Of a stretch of 64,000 bases of DNA, positions 42,538-53,397 are shown one piece after another. Below the pieces are notes generated by a model. The model ran no database searches and was not told the origin of the DNA. It worked only from the letters and a program-made list of their open reading frames with translations. Position numbers and translations under genes: made by a program. The stretch's first letter is position 1. Each line of letters starts with the position of its first letter. This stretch comes from Hyaloscypha bicolor E. Taxonomy: Eukaryota > Ascomycota > Leotiomycetes > Helotiales > Hyaloscyphaceae. The DNA is taken from positions 1 through 64,000 of the forward strand of contig NW_020194637.1 of NCBI RefSeq assembly GCF_002865645.1, read 5' to 3'.

Positions 42538-45384
42538 TCAAACCACAACATCCGCTTGCTCGGCCTTCCATGCAACTAAAGCGGTGCAGGACGATAAGGT
42601 ATTTGGATGATCAAGTCCCAAGACACGTTTTAGTGACTGTATGCATTCCTCCATAAGTCTTATAGCTTCGGTTTCTCTGCCTGTTTCTTTCCACGTAAAT
42701 GCCAGATTGTGCATGCTAGTTAGCGTGTCTGGATGGTCCGCTCCGAGTTTCTCCTTGCTTGTCTCTAGCACTTGCACCTCTAGCTCTTCGGCAGCGTCCC
42801 ACCGGCCTTGGTTCCTGTACGTTAACGCTAGATTGGCCATGCTTCTTAGCGTGTCTGGATGGTCCGCTCCAAGTCTCTCCTTGCTTGTCTCTAGCACTTG
42901 CACTTGTAGCTCTTCGGCAGTGTCCCACCGGCCTTGTTTCTTAAATGTTGTCGCTAGGTTGGCCATGATATTTAGCGTGTCTGGATGGTCCGCTCCGAGT
43001 TTCTCCTTGCTTGTCTCTAGCACTTGCACCTCTAGCTCTTCGGCAGCGTCCCACCGGCCTTGATTCCAAAACGTCGACGCTAGGTTTGCCATGCTTTTTA
43101 GCGTGTCTGGATGGTCCGCTCCGAGTTTCTTCTTGCTTGTCTCTAGTACTTGCACCTCTAGCTCTTCGGCAGTGTCCCACCGGCCTTGTTTCTTATATGT
43201 TGTCGCTAGATTGGCCATGCTTCTTAGCGTGTCTGGATGGTCCGCTCCAAGTCTCTCCTTGCTTGTCTCTAGCACTTGCACTTGTAGCTCTTCGGCAGCG
43301 TCCCACCGGCCTTGATTCCAAAACGTCGACGCTAGGTTTGCCATGCCAGCTAGCGTATCTGGATGGTCCGCTCCGAGTTTCTTCTTGCGAGTCTCTAGCA
43401 CTTGCACATCTAGCTCTTCGGCAGCGTCCCACCGGCCTTGATTCCAAAACGTCGACGCTAGGTTTGCCATGCTTCTTAGCGTATCTGGATGGTCCGCTCC
43501 GAGTCTCTTCTTACGAGTCTCTAGCACTTGCACCTGTAGCTCTTCAGCAGCGTCCCATCGGCCCCTAAGATTATACGCCAAGGCTACCATTCCCATACTA
43601 TCCAGTGTATTATTGTGCTCTCGACCGAGAATCTTCTTTCTAACTTTCATTGCCTGAACCGACATCTTCTCCGCCTCTACTCCTTTCCCCATGCTCCACG
43701 CGTACCATGCTGCCTTGTATAGTATTGAAGCCCAGTGTCTTAATGAGTCTTGTTCCTGCGGCTGCTGTGCTGCTGCGGATTGCGCGTGTGGGAAAAGCGT
43801 CTGACACCTCACCCAATTCTCGTACTTTCCCGTCGGAAGCTCTGCGTCAAGATTTTTGATAAACCGCTGTTTCCATCTCTCTTGCTGCTCGTGAGCTTCA
43901 AGCCATTTTCGCGTCGCTAGCTGCACCAGACCGTGCATTTCGAAGGTTGTGCCGTCTGTATTAATAGAGATGAATGAGTAATTTCGTAGGGCCAAGACAT
44001 CGCCTTCAAATCCATCACTCACACTAGGCTGTGAGGCTTTATCTTCATCGTCATCACTATAGCCAGCATCGATGTCAGTATCGATGTCAGTAGAATTATC
44101 ATCGTTGATCTCCTTCTGGCCTTGCAGCGAGTTTCTCCGCTCATCTCGATTTCGAAGCAGAGCCTCGGGGATTCCTTGCCGATCAAAAAAGCTCATAAGC
44201 GACAATAAGTCAGTAGCTGATGGTCTTATCGTACGGATATGATCGAATGATATTTGCCATGTAATAATGATAGAGTTCTTCGCCTCCCGATCTCGACGGA
44301 GCTGTTCGCAGTCGTGGTTAAGGAGACTAGCTCTCTTCCGATCGCTCTTCCGCAAGTCCTTGAGGTACTCTCGCACGGAATATCGCGGCACCCGTTGGGA
44401 AATGTATGCAGCAGCCTGAACAATGGCAAGCGGCATAAACTCGAGCTCCGCAGCGAGCTCAGCAGCGTCATCGCCGTCGCCATGCCATCCTAGCTTCCCC
44501 TCCAAGAGTGCTAGCGCATCTGGCTTACTCATTGGCTTGATTGCAATGATATCGCGCTGTTCAACCAGCTTCAGAGCCACATGTTTGCTCCGTGTTGTTA
44601 TGAGAATCGAACCATTCGGGCACTGCGGAAGGTATGACACGAGCGGTCGTAAGTTCCCACTGCCTACGCCATTCGCTTGTCCATCCTGACCGGTCCTTGG
44701 AGTCTCGACGAGGAAGGCAGCATCATCCACATTATCGAGTATAAAAACCCACTTTCCCTTCCTATCGTTGCGCAGCCAGTCGTGCACAAGCTGGAATATA
44801 TTGGTCTGTAGACTCTGCCCTCCGGAGATCTTGACGCAGTTTGCAATTTCTCGAAAGCTTTGCTCAAACCGGGCCGCGTTGCTTGCGTGAACCCAGAAAA
44901 CCCACGTTTCTGGTGATAGGTCTCGGGTTCGGTACGCGTATTCGATAGCGAGTTGCGATTTGCTTCACAGCAGTTAGCCATCTGTACTGTATTCGCGGGG
45001 GCGTTTGCGCTTACCCGACACCGCCTAGGCCAACGAGCGCGGTCCGAGACCCTAAGACAGCGCATTTCTGGTGGATCTGATCAAGTATTTCTCCTCGCTC
45101 GACAAAGTCGGTATCGCGACTGAAGGGTATGACGACCGACGGGTTCGGTGGGGTCTCCATTCGCTCTAGGGCGGGGCCGTCGTTAGCGCTGTTTAGCTTG
45201 GACCCTTTTGCAACTCACCAGGAGGGGCATGGTGATGAAACTCAGTGTTGACCGGACCGTTGATTGTTCCGGCTTGGAAGCCGGAGTTGGCGTCGCCAAA
45301 AGATATCGCGGATGCCATCGCAACCGAGTGATTTTGCGACGAAGTGTGTTGACAGCAGCCGAGTGTGTCGATGTAGTTCGCCAT
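42538..45384 (-). CDS. NB-ARC/TPR NLR-like receptor with N-terminal amyloid motif
   Basis: Three exons: 45384-45219, 45165-45015 and 44962-42538 (introns of 53 and 52 nt, the second with an AAG acceptor), giving 913 aa. Residues 27-46 read I-S-F-G-D-A-N-S-G-F-Q-A-G-T-I-N-G-P-V-N, matching the C-terminus of the divergent neighbour. Then F-S-R-D-T-D-F-V-E-R leads into the P-loop G-L-G-G-V-G-K-S (101-108), Walker B W-V-F-I-L-D-N-V-D-D (177-186), G-S-I-L-I-T-T-R-S, M-P-L-A-I-V-Q-A-A-A-Y-I, and an MHD-like M-H-G-L-V-Q. The C-terminal third is about nine 42-residue TPRs, seven of them nearly identical. Known fungal NLRs of this plan sense a ligand by the repeats, oligomerise, and template amyloid folding of a partner. 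An ATG at residue 23 is an alternative start that keeps the motif. Confidence 0.9.
42690..43570 (-). repeat. Seven near-identical 126-bp TPR-coding repeats
   Basis: Each unit encodes G-R-W-D-A-A-E-E-L-x-V-Q-V-L-E-T-x-K and then L-G-A-D-H-P-D-T-L. Differences cluster at a few sites: Q/D/E after E-E-L, the pair after T-L, and the four residues before Q-G. Nucleotide identity between units is high, which implies ongoing homogenisation or recent expansion. Confidence 0.92.
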
Positions 45385-45506
45385 CCTTCAGCCGCAACTG
45401 TTTGAGGTTACCCTCCAATCATGTTTGAACGACGCCTCCAAAGCCTTAGCTCAATGTTTAGATCTTCGTTTTACTGTACGCCTGCTTCTGTCGTTAACAA
45501 ACACAA
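45385..45506. promoter_or_regulatory. Bidirectional promoter of the receptor/effector pair
   Basis: Only 122 bp separate the two divergent start codons, so the two genes must share promoter sequence. No specific factor site recognised. Confidence 0.7.
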
Positions 45507-46400
45507 ATGGCTGATCCTCTCAGTATTACCGCTGGTGCCGTGGGTATTATTGTGCCAGCCTTGCACGGCACACGACTACTCCTAGAAGATCTGCAGCAGC
45601 TCAAAGAGGCACCTAAAACCGTCAAGCGTCTGGTGGAAGATGTGCACTCTGTCGACACGGCACTTAAATTGCTCCAAAGTGTAGAGGAGAGAGAATGGGG
45701 CTTACTTGGTGCAGGCATAGCTGAGCAGTCAGAGACGACGATTAGCAGCTGCACACAAGCATGCGATCTCTTTAGAGCAGACCTGCAGCGATGGACTAGA
45801 CACTCGGAAGATGGAAAATTAGCATGGCAGGATCGAGCAAATGTGGGATTCTTCAAGCAAGGGCAAATCAAGGCTATGTCAGAGCAGCTTTCGAACTGCA
45901 AGCTCACTATTAATTCCGTTGTCAGTATAGCGACCTTGTAAGTAACGCTAATTTAAGCCTTTTCCGTGCCAAAGATGCGCTAACCTTGCCTTAATAGATA
46001 CAGCTCCGTCCGCCATAGCCACATTACGGAAGAGGTCAAGAAGACGATATCTGCAAAGCAGACTGAGGTTAAGGGTGCCATTACTACAGCGGATCGACAG
46101 CTGGTAGTGTTAGAGAACAGGCTGGAAGAGCTGAACCTTAGCAGCGATGATGACGAAGCGGCTGGATCCAGGGGGGGCAAAACTGAGGCATTGCGACAAC
46201 TTGAAGAAGAATTCAAAGGGGTAAAAGCGTCGCAGAAGCTGCTGAATGAGCTGCTGTCTAAGTCGCAGGAAGAAACTGTTGCGAAAGCCGCGGGAAACCA
46301 GAGCGGTCTAACCACAGTGACTTTCGGTGCTCACAACTCGGGCTTCCAAGCCGGGAACATCAATGGTGGAGTCAATGGAATCACTTTTGGCAGAAAGTAA
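45507..46400 (+). CDS. HeLo-like effector with C-terminal amyloid motif
   Basis: Two exons, 45507-45937 and 45998-46400, with a 60-nt intron, giving 277 aa. The start M-A-D-P-L-S-I-T-A-G-A-V-G-I-I-V-P-A-L is the classic opening of fungal HeLo-like N-terminal domains (Pfam Helo_like_N type), an all-helical, membrane-targeting cell-death domain in characterised members. A coiled-coil, charged stretch follows (about 155-245), with an acidic S-S-D-D-D-E segment. The last 30 residues contain V-T-F-G-A-H-N-S-G-F-Q-A-G-N-I-N-G-G-V-N, which matches the receptor motif at about 14 of 20 positions. In HET-S-type systems the receptor motif nucleates the effector motif, and the helical domain then disrupts membranes. 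Activity here is inferred from architecture, not shown. Confidence 0.88.
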
Positions 46401-46495
46401 ACATATTATATCCGCATCTTGACGGCCGATTAATAAATTTTCCTGATTGAAACGACAATACCCTTTAAATCTCAATACAAGGCCAAAGATTCTGG

Positions 46496-46958
46496 TATAG
46501 TAGAACCTCGATATAACGATATCAATTTTAGCGCCTTTTTCTAACGATACACCGAGGTATCGTTAAATCAAGGATCACGTGCACATATAATAAATAAGGA
46601 AGGACCTCCGTAGCGCTCGTCGATCAGCTTCTGTTATGCCTCCGTCTCTTTTTGGGCTGTTCAGGGGCTAGAGAACGAGTGGTAAGATCAAGGGGCTGTG
46701 ATTCGGTGAGATCGATAGCCTAAGAGGCTGTGCTACCAGTGCCAGAGGGCCCTGGAGCATTGATAAATTGCTCCTTCTCTTGATAAATTAGAACGATATA
46801 CCACCAAAAATTAAAGGTTGGGACCGAAAAACCTTACGATAATCGTAATGCCAAGGATATCGTAAGCCTAAGGCTAAAAAAGTGCGGGACCTTAAGGCCG
46901 TATCGTATTACTAAGGATATCGCTATGTCAGGGATCGTTATATCGAGGTTCTACTGTA
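46496..46958. mobile_element. MITE with TA target site, 459 bp
   Basis: The ends TAGTAGAACCTCGATATAAC (46498) and, inverted, CAGTAGAACCTCGATATAAC (ending 46956) are flanked by TA on both sides. The single end difference is C to T. The interior is AT-rich and has several further copies of the GATATCGTTA-type motif, but no gene. It resembles non-autonomous Tc1/mariner-type elements. Confidence 0.85.
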
Positions 46959-47204
46959 TGTGCCAAGAGCACGCTGAGTTCCAATGCGCGGCTTGGTTGC
47001 CAGATGCGCACGGACTCCTGGCTCGTGCAACTTGATGAAGATATTCTCGCTCACAGTAATCACTCCCCAGAATGACGCCGAATCTCGCAGAGTCGCAGCA
47101 CGCGCAAATTCGAGATACAATCCTCAGTAGCCATCCTCTTGCTAAATAGCTGAAGTCGTAGGTTGGGTGTAGGGAGCGCTCCGTGTTTGCGATATAGTTA
47201 AACC

Positions 47205-47605
47205 TTCGTCATTTTGGCTCCACGAAAGCGCCCTCATTACATCCCCGATGTTGGACGCTCTGTGCGAGTACTTGCTAGAGAAGCCTGGTTTCTACCGCGA
47301 TGAGATGTGCTCGTTGCGCTGAACGAGTTTGACACGCATGTAACAGCTGCTAGCATATGGAGAGCGCTGGAATCCCGCGGTTGGACTAAAAAAAACAAAT
47401 TCGCCGATAGCAAAGGGATGAACTGCTGATCTGCGAGACTTGTATATCCATAAATCGTGGGATTCGGGCTTCCGCTCGTATCAATATGTGTTTGTAGATG
47501 AATCTGGCTGTGATAAACGAAGTGAATTTAGACGGATGGAATCACCCCTTGGTGTGACTCCGGTTCAAATTGCCCGCATACTCTTCTTCACTTCACTGCA
47601 CCAGG
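47205..47605 (+). pseudogene. Tc1-like transposase relic
   Basis: Translated pieces in more than one frame read S-P-M-L-D-A-L-C-E-Y-L-L-E-K-P, E-F-D-T-H-V-T-A-A-S-I-W-R-A-L, G-W-T-K-K, then F-R-S-Y-Q-Y-V-F-V-D-E-S-G-C-D-K-R and P-L-G-V-T-P-V-Q-I-A-R. That is the order in fungal Tc1/mariner-type DDE transposases, with one catalytic Asp in F-V-D-E-S. Stops and frameshifts interrupt it and the C-terminal half is absent. Confidence 0.75.
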
Positions 47606-47747
47606 GAGATAAGCGAATGCAGGGGGTTTGTGATGAGACTAGCCGTAGAAGGTTAGTGCAAATAAAATAGGGGTCAAAAATAAAGATCAATGAGTGTTCC
47701 GAACTCTACTGTACATGAATTCGGGTTCTCACTCTATTTACCTCACT

Positions 47748-48971
47748 CTAATCATACCAAATGGCATTCATCCCAAACCCAGGCTCCTTGACATCGCAAT
47801 GTGCAACCCTCGCCAGAAACTCGTCCTTCCAGCGGTAAATTTCGATCCATCCATGTTGATCATCCGTCAATGCAAGCCACTCATCGCTCCAATCGCAAGG
47901 ACTGACTGCATTTGAATGCCCACCACTCGTTGGGGTAGGATTCAGGCATATTTGTCTCTCGATGTTCCCCGCAAGGCCGAGTTTGAACGCCGCAATGTAG
48001 CCGGTCAGATTGTGTGCATTTGCACGAGAAGTGGCGAAGAGGTATTTCTTGCTGTGGGAGAGGAAGACGACATCTGACCGATACATCGTTTTGGAGTTTG
48101 GGATTCCTGCAAAGTGTCAGTGAAGATCCAAGAAGCTACAGTGAGAGCGGACCTGGAGGAATCAAAGGATATGTGATGTGTGTAAACACTGGAATATGAG
48201 TCTGCTCATCGATCACATAGACCGCCAGCCGGTTACCCGCCTCCATCAAAACATATAAATAATTTTGATACAACGCCACCCATCTCGGATGATCACCTGG
48301 ATCAGGAGCTCCCACGCAGTGAACGAGCGTCAGTTGGCCTTGGGCGTCCTTTTTGTGAGTCCAGACTTTGTTGCCCCGCAGGTCTGCCGAGTAAAGATAC
48401 GTTTCTGTGGGATCGAAGATCATGCCGTGGATTCCTGTCTTGGGACTGTACTCGTAATTTTGGACGCATTTCTCGAGCGCTCCTTCCTGATTGACTGAGA
48501 AGACGTTCCCGAAACCAGCGTGGTCATAGAAAGGGTTGCCGTACACGCTGAACGGTGGTTGCTTTGCTGCCAAGACGAAGATTGCTCGTGTGTTCGTGTC
48601 TGGACTTGATGCTTGAGCTGTGAAAATGAGCTTCCCGTTCATCAATAATCAAACTTAAAATTACGCACGTTCATGCTCCATGGGATGTGACGCTTGATGG
48701 ATGATCTCAGTTGGACTTTCCACAGCAAAACTGGACCATTTCTTCATCGCCGCTCCATAAATGTTCTTTTTTGCATGCTGGCACGTGACGGTCAGCTGAG
48801 AGTTCCCTTTCTCGTGACAGAACTCACGTCAAATGTCATCCATGAAATTGGCTCATTCTCGGGAATTGCTGTTCTCTTGATCAGCTTCAATGTCAACTCC
48901 TCGTCGTTGAATTCAAAGGTGAAGATGGCCCCTGGCGGGGTCCAAGTCCCCACCATCAAATGATGCAACAT
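47748..48971 (-). CDS. Beta-propeller lactonase, carboxymuconate-lactonizing type
   Basis: Four exons: 48971-48828, 48777-48669, 48617-48153 and 48106-47748 (introns of 50, 51 and 46 nt), giving 358 aa. The start M-V-G-T-W-T-P-P-G-A-I-F-T-F and repeated blade motifs such as G-I-H-G-M-I-F-D-P-T-E-T-Y-L-Y-S-A-D-L, H-P-R-W-V-A-L-Y and Y-L-F-A-T-S-R match the seven-bladed family that includes fungal 3-carboxy-cis,cis-muconate lactonizing enzyme of the protocatechuate pathway. The next gene downstream on the plus strand is a decayed intradiol dioxygenase, which supports a role in aromatic-ring catabolism. A general lactonase is the alternative. Confidence 0.8.
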
Positions 48972-49594
48972 CCTGCAACTTGGAAGATGAGAAGCAGGAG
49001 GTCGAGATCTGAGCCTGGAGCAAAGGTGGACAGCTGAAGATGAGACTAGAGGACGAAGCATCTACTACGGAAGTGACATCCCAAGGACCGAGTTTGCAGT
49101 GTGAGGAAGAGCGGGAAATGCAAGGTGCTGTTGCTGCAGCCGACACGGGTGTTTTTGAGGGACCTGGAGGCGCCACACTAGCGAAAAAAACCCCTGGCCT
49201 GCAAACCCCGCGGCAGAATGCTCAGCCACCACAGAGCATCGGGACTCGTGGCGGCAAGTGAAAGCGCGCACGTCCAATTCCTAGCATCCAACATCCTCCC
49301 TCACAGCCGCCCCAAATTCGCTGCTCAACAAGGTGGGGGCCAATATTGAGAAGCCGAGTGGCGTGCCGCCATGGAGGAGGGGTAGCTTGCTGTTGATGGC
49401 ATTACACGGCCGCCCAGTGACGGCGTGGGTATCAAAGGGGAAGGGCTCCGAGTGTTACGCCCTCAGTCCTTCAATTCACTCCTTTCATTTCTACAAAGAT
49501 ACCAGCTCCTTCTGTCATCATCTCCCAGATTCCCCTCCATCAACTTTCAGTTTCATCATACATTCCAGCCTCACATTCTACCACCACCATCAGA
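48972..49594. promoter_or_regulatory. Shared upstream region of lactonase and dioxygenase relic
   Basis: Head-to-head spacer of 623 bp. No conserved frame seen. Confidence 0.4.
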
Positions 49595-50450
49595 ATGTCT
49601 GGCAAGCCTGCTTCACGATTTGATCCCAACTTCACCAAGCATTGCATTGACACAATTGACCCCAATATCACCCCTCGGAACCGATTGGTTATGTCCATCT
49701 GATCAGCCATCTCCATGATTTTGCACGAGAAGTTGAGCTCACAGTGGACGAGTGGATGATGGTCATGCAGTTTGCGAACCACGTTGCACAAATGAGCACC
49801 TCGACAAGACACCAGGGCCACCGTATTTCCGACGCGCTTGGTCTGGAATCGTAAGTGTTTACTGCTATGGCCGATTTGATTCCTTCCTGACAATTTCACA
49901 GACTTGTCGACGAAATTGCCCACAAACTCCTCATTGACGGCGCAAACCCCACATCCTCCTCGATTCTCGGCCCCTTCTGGTCACCTAAACGCTCCGTTCC
50001 ACGAACTCGGCGGCAGCATCAACCAAGATCCAGCACCAGATAGACACTCAACTCTGTTGCATGGCAAAGTCGCAGATCTCGTGATCGGAAAGGGCATTCC
50101 AGGCGCTGTGTTCGATATGTGGCACACGTTTGCAAACGGGAAATATGAGTTCTAGGACCCGGAAAACCAGAGCGACAGCAACCTGCGAGGGAAGTTCAGA
50201 TGTGATGAGAATGGAGAGTGCAAATTCTACTGCTTGAAGCCTGCGGCCTGCTCGTTGCCCACTAATGGACGTGCTGGTGCTCAGTCTTGTTCTTGTTCTG
50301 GTGCTGACGCTTGTTGAAATATGCGCGTATTCGAGCCATCGCGAAACTTGCTGTGGTGATGGAGGCGAGTCAACGGAAGGCACGCATTGGAGTTGGAGTC
50401 CGTACTTGAACAAGACACTGGAAGCGCACGGACTAAGTCTAGGTGGATGC
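49595..50450 (+). pseudogene. Intradiol ring-cleavage dioxygenase, decayed
   Basis: Begins M-S-G-K-P-A-S-R-F-D-P-N-F-T-K-H like catechol/hydroxyquinol 1,2-dioxygenases. A frameshift near 49697 then moves the reading to H-L-H-D-F-A-R-E-V-E-L-T-V-D-E-W-M-M. An intron with a GTAAGT donor follows G-L-E-S (49850 region). The next exon has H-K-L-L-I-D-G-A-N-P-T and then a second frame change to A-P-F-H-E-L-G-G-S. A TAG stop interrupts G-K-Y-E-F|D-P-E-N-Q at about 50153, and the C-terminal domain with the remaining iron ligands is scrambled. At least three lesions mean the gene is dead. Confidence 0.78.
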
Positions 50451-50453
50451 ACT

Positions 50454-51228
50454 ATAAACCTGACGGAAAGTATATATGTTTGACCGGGGACTTCGCCTAT
50501 GATTCGACTCCAAAAAATGCATTCAGGGGCTTGCCAATACGACAGTCGAATGTCATGGGATTATACTTAATTAAGCGACAGCTAAGGTTACAGTGCGCGG
50601 GGTAAGCTTACGTCTCCCCTTATCTCCTTAATTAGTACTGATATTACGGGATAGGCATCCCTTGAAATCTGACTGTCCCGAGAGGGATGGGTGTGTCACG
50701 TCTCATGCAATAAAGCTTCACTCAAAAATATAACAGGCCCTACATCCAGACTATTCCAAGTAGATATAATTCCTGCTTAGGCCTACGCGGAAAGGACTGA
50801 GGAGAAGCTGGTAGTGGTGGAGGTGTGGTTGTGCGAGAATTGTTGTGAACCCTGCCGGAGCTTGAACGGGGAACAGACGAGCGGATCCTCACATCCATTA
50901 ATTTGGCAACCCATCACACCACCGTACGCCGTCTCAAACTGTTAGAAGCAAAGAGGAAAGTCCCCTGGAGAATGTAAAATATCTTTAACAAGTTTATAAA
51001 CCAACTTCTCACTGCTTACATGTGCCCCTATTCCACAAATCCGGTCTCGCTTCCGCATTCGGCAAAGCTTCGCGAGCCTCGGCAATAAAAAATGGCGGGG
51101 TACCTCCGCGCTCCGCCCCAAACGTCATTAAATTATCAAGCAACCTCACTTCACAATGTCTCCCCTCGCTTTTGAAAAGCTATCAGGCTTCCCAACACAT
51201 CAATTGATTCCGAACGGTTAACGACAAG
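50454..51228. other. Intergenic, no gene seen
   Basis: No conserved frame recognised. Composition shifts within the stretch suggest old repeats, but no boundaries are clear. Confidence 0.4.
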
Positions 51229-52438
51229 ATGCCAAAAGCAATAACAATCGAGCCCATAGACGGGAAGCCGGGAAAACCTGGGCAGGTTTACTATCCGTCC
51301 GTCTCCCCTTCCTTCCACCCCACAAAATATAAGCAGAAGACATAGCTGATTCAATCACACCAGCCTCTCTCTAAAGAACGCCCCAGCCCCCTCCCCGGGC
51401 CCAAACGACCTCCTCATAGCCATCCACTCCGCCGCCCTCAACCACCGCGACCTCTTCCTGCGCCAGCACCTCTACCCCTCCCCGTCCTTCACGGTCCCCC
51501 TCCTCGCAGACGGCTTCGGCACCGTCACCTCGCTCGGTTCCTCCGCCTTGAAATCCTGGCTTGGGAAGAAGGTCATCTTGACGCCCGGCCGGGGCTGGAA
51601 AGACGATCCTGCGGGGCCCGAAGACAAGACGGGGTACAGGATTCTGGGCGGGACGAAGACGTGCGAGCTGGGGACGCTGCAGGAGGTTGTTTGTGTCTCC
51701 GAGGATGAGGTTGAGCTTGCGCCGGAGCATTTGACGCCTGCGGAGGCGGCGGCGCTGCCACTGACGGGCTTGACGGGGTGGAGAGCGCTGGTGTCTAAGA
51801 GCGCGAATTGGGAAGAGGGGAGGAATATCCTTGTCACTGGGATTGGAGGTGGGGTGGCGTTGAACGTGCTGCAGTTTGCGGTTGCGAAGGGGTGTCGTGT
51901 TTGGGTTACGAGTGGGAGCCAGGAAAAGATTGATAAGGCGAAGAAGATGGGTGCGAAGGGGGGAGTGAGTTATAAGACGGAGGGATGGGAGAAGGAATTA
52001 AAGAAACAACTGCCGAAAGATAGGCCGTATCTCGATGCGATTATAGATGGAGCCGGAGGAAATGTTGTGAGTAAGGCTGTGAGGTTGCTCAAGGTAAGTT
52101 ATCGTCGAAGTGAAGTGTGGAGTCAATGCTAATGTTCATAGCCCGGTGGAGTCATTGTCCAGTATGGGATGACTGTTGCGCCAAAGATGGACTGGACGAT
52201 GCCTGCTGTTTTGAACAACCTTGAGCTGAAAGGCTCAACAATGGGTTCGAGAAAGGAGTTCAAGGATATGGTTGCATTTGTTAATGAGAAGAAGATCAGG
52301 CCGGTTGTATCGAGGGTTGTGAAGGGAATTGATAATATTCGGGAGATTGACGAGTTGTTTGAGGAGATGAAGAAAGGGAGCCAATTTGGGAAGTTGGTAG
52401 TTGAGATTCAAGGGGAGGGGGCTTCGAGTAAGTTGTAA
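51229..52438 (+). CDS. MDR-family oxidoreductase, quinone-reductase-like
   Basis: Three exons: 51229-51296, 51364-52093 and 52142-52438 (introns of 67 and 48 nt), giving 364 aa. Blocks G-Q-V-Y-Y-P-L, A-A-L-N-H-R-D-L-F-L-R-Q, P-L-L-A-D-G-F-G, A-A-A-L-P-L-T-G-L-T-G-W-R-A-L, and the cofactor site T-G-I-G-G-G-V-A identify a zinc-free or zinc-poor MDR enzyme. No structural-zinc Cys cluster is present. NADPH is the likely cofactor. The substrate is unknown. The first intron's donor was set by the V-Y-Y-P-L-S-L-K join; a nearer GT would break the frame. Neighbouring aromatic-catabolism genes hint at a related substrate, but that is weak. Confidence 0.82.
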
Positions 52439-52775
52439 CGAAACGAGATATGAAAGAACTGAACAACAATGTCCAGACAGGTTTGGAAGATTGCAGAACG
52501 AGACCAGATCTCAGTGAGGCAGAGGTTCGATGCTTTAAGGTCTCTGCTCAGTGATCTGAGTGAAGAGCGGGTCTTCAACTTCTTACGCCATGTATTTCCA
52601 GTTCCACCTCGTCAATTCATTTCCACTTCCAAAGCATTTCCCATTAAACGCCGTTCCAGATGCAAGACTCCATCTCTCCCTACAGTCTCTCGGAGACTCT
52701 TGTCTCATACGAAAGCGTTCCAGCTCATTAATTCCTCTCCTCCCACTTTCATCCCCGCACCCCTTTCCACGCAGC
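52439..52775. other. Intergenic, no gene seen
   Basis: Convergent 3' regions of the MDR gene and the secreted-protein gene. Confidence 0.5.
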
Positions 52776-53397
52776 TCACGGATCACAAAAGTAAAAGAAG
52801 TCCGCATCAGCACTCTTGAGCGTTGGCTGCGCGCTCGTCGTCGTCGTCGTCGACGTCGTCCCCGTCGACCTAGTCGCCCCCGCCGCCCCCGTCGACCCTG
52901 ACACCACCACGTTCGAATTCGTCTGCGCCGCGACACACTGCGTCTGCTGCTGATCGCACATGCCGACCGTCAGCGACTTGTCGCCGCTCGCATTCGCCGC
53001 CTGCGCGCACGCGTTGTGCTGGTTATTGCACGAGCGCGTGGCGGCGGTCTGGAAGTCGGCGAAGGTCGACCCGTCGACTGCGAAGGGCGTTTTGCTGTTG
53101 CCCGTTTGGGTTATCTGGTTCGGTCAGCATCCCCTTCTCAACCAGGGACGTCTTTCAATGCGGAGAGACATACGGGATCTGCTGCAGCGCCGCCGAGGGC
53201 GCCCGTGAATGTCTGTTCTCTCGTCAGCGTTCGTTCCGTGATGGTGGAAGGAAGAAGAGGCGCACTTGCAAATTCGTGCCAGTTCCCGCTGGCGCAGGCG
53301 CTCTCATGAAAAGAGGGAAATCGATCCGCATATCGCCTGCCAGCACACCTCCGACGCAAGCCAGCACCACTGCCGATGATATCGTGAATATCTTCAT
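52776..53397 (-). CDS. Small secreted protein, Cys-containing
   Basis: Three exons: 53397-53266, 53212-53174 (39 nt) and 53114-52776 (introns of 53 and 59 nt), giving 169 aa. Signal peptide at residues 1-20 (M-K-I-F-T-I-S-S-A-V-V-L-A-C-V-G-G-V-L-A). The mature part starts with a short Pro/Ala-rich piece, then T-F-T-G-A-L-G-G-A-A-A-D-P-I, F-A-V-D-G-S-T-F-A-D-F and a four-Cys segment (R-S-C...N-A-C-A...M-C...Q-C). A Thr/Ser-rich stretch ends in an aromatic tail. The pattern is common in uncharacterised ascomycete secreted proteins. No GPI signal is obvious. Wall-associated or effector-like roles are possible; nothing here decides. Confidence 0.75.

Noticed and set aside
42690..43570. Regularly spaced repeats considered as a CRISPR array
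   Set aside because: The units are coding, 126 bp long with no unique spacers, and lie in a eukaryotic NLR gene.
42641..43657. Long plus-strand frames of 60-185 codons opposite the NLR repeats
   Set aside because: They are shadows of the 126-bp repeats; the minus strand encodes canonical TPRs.
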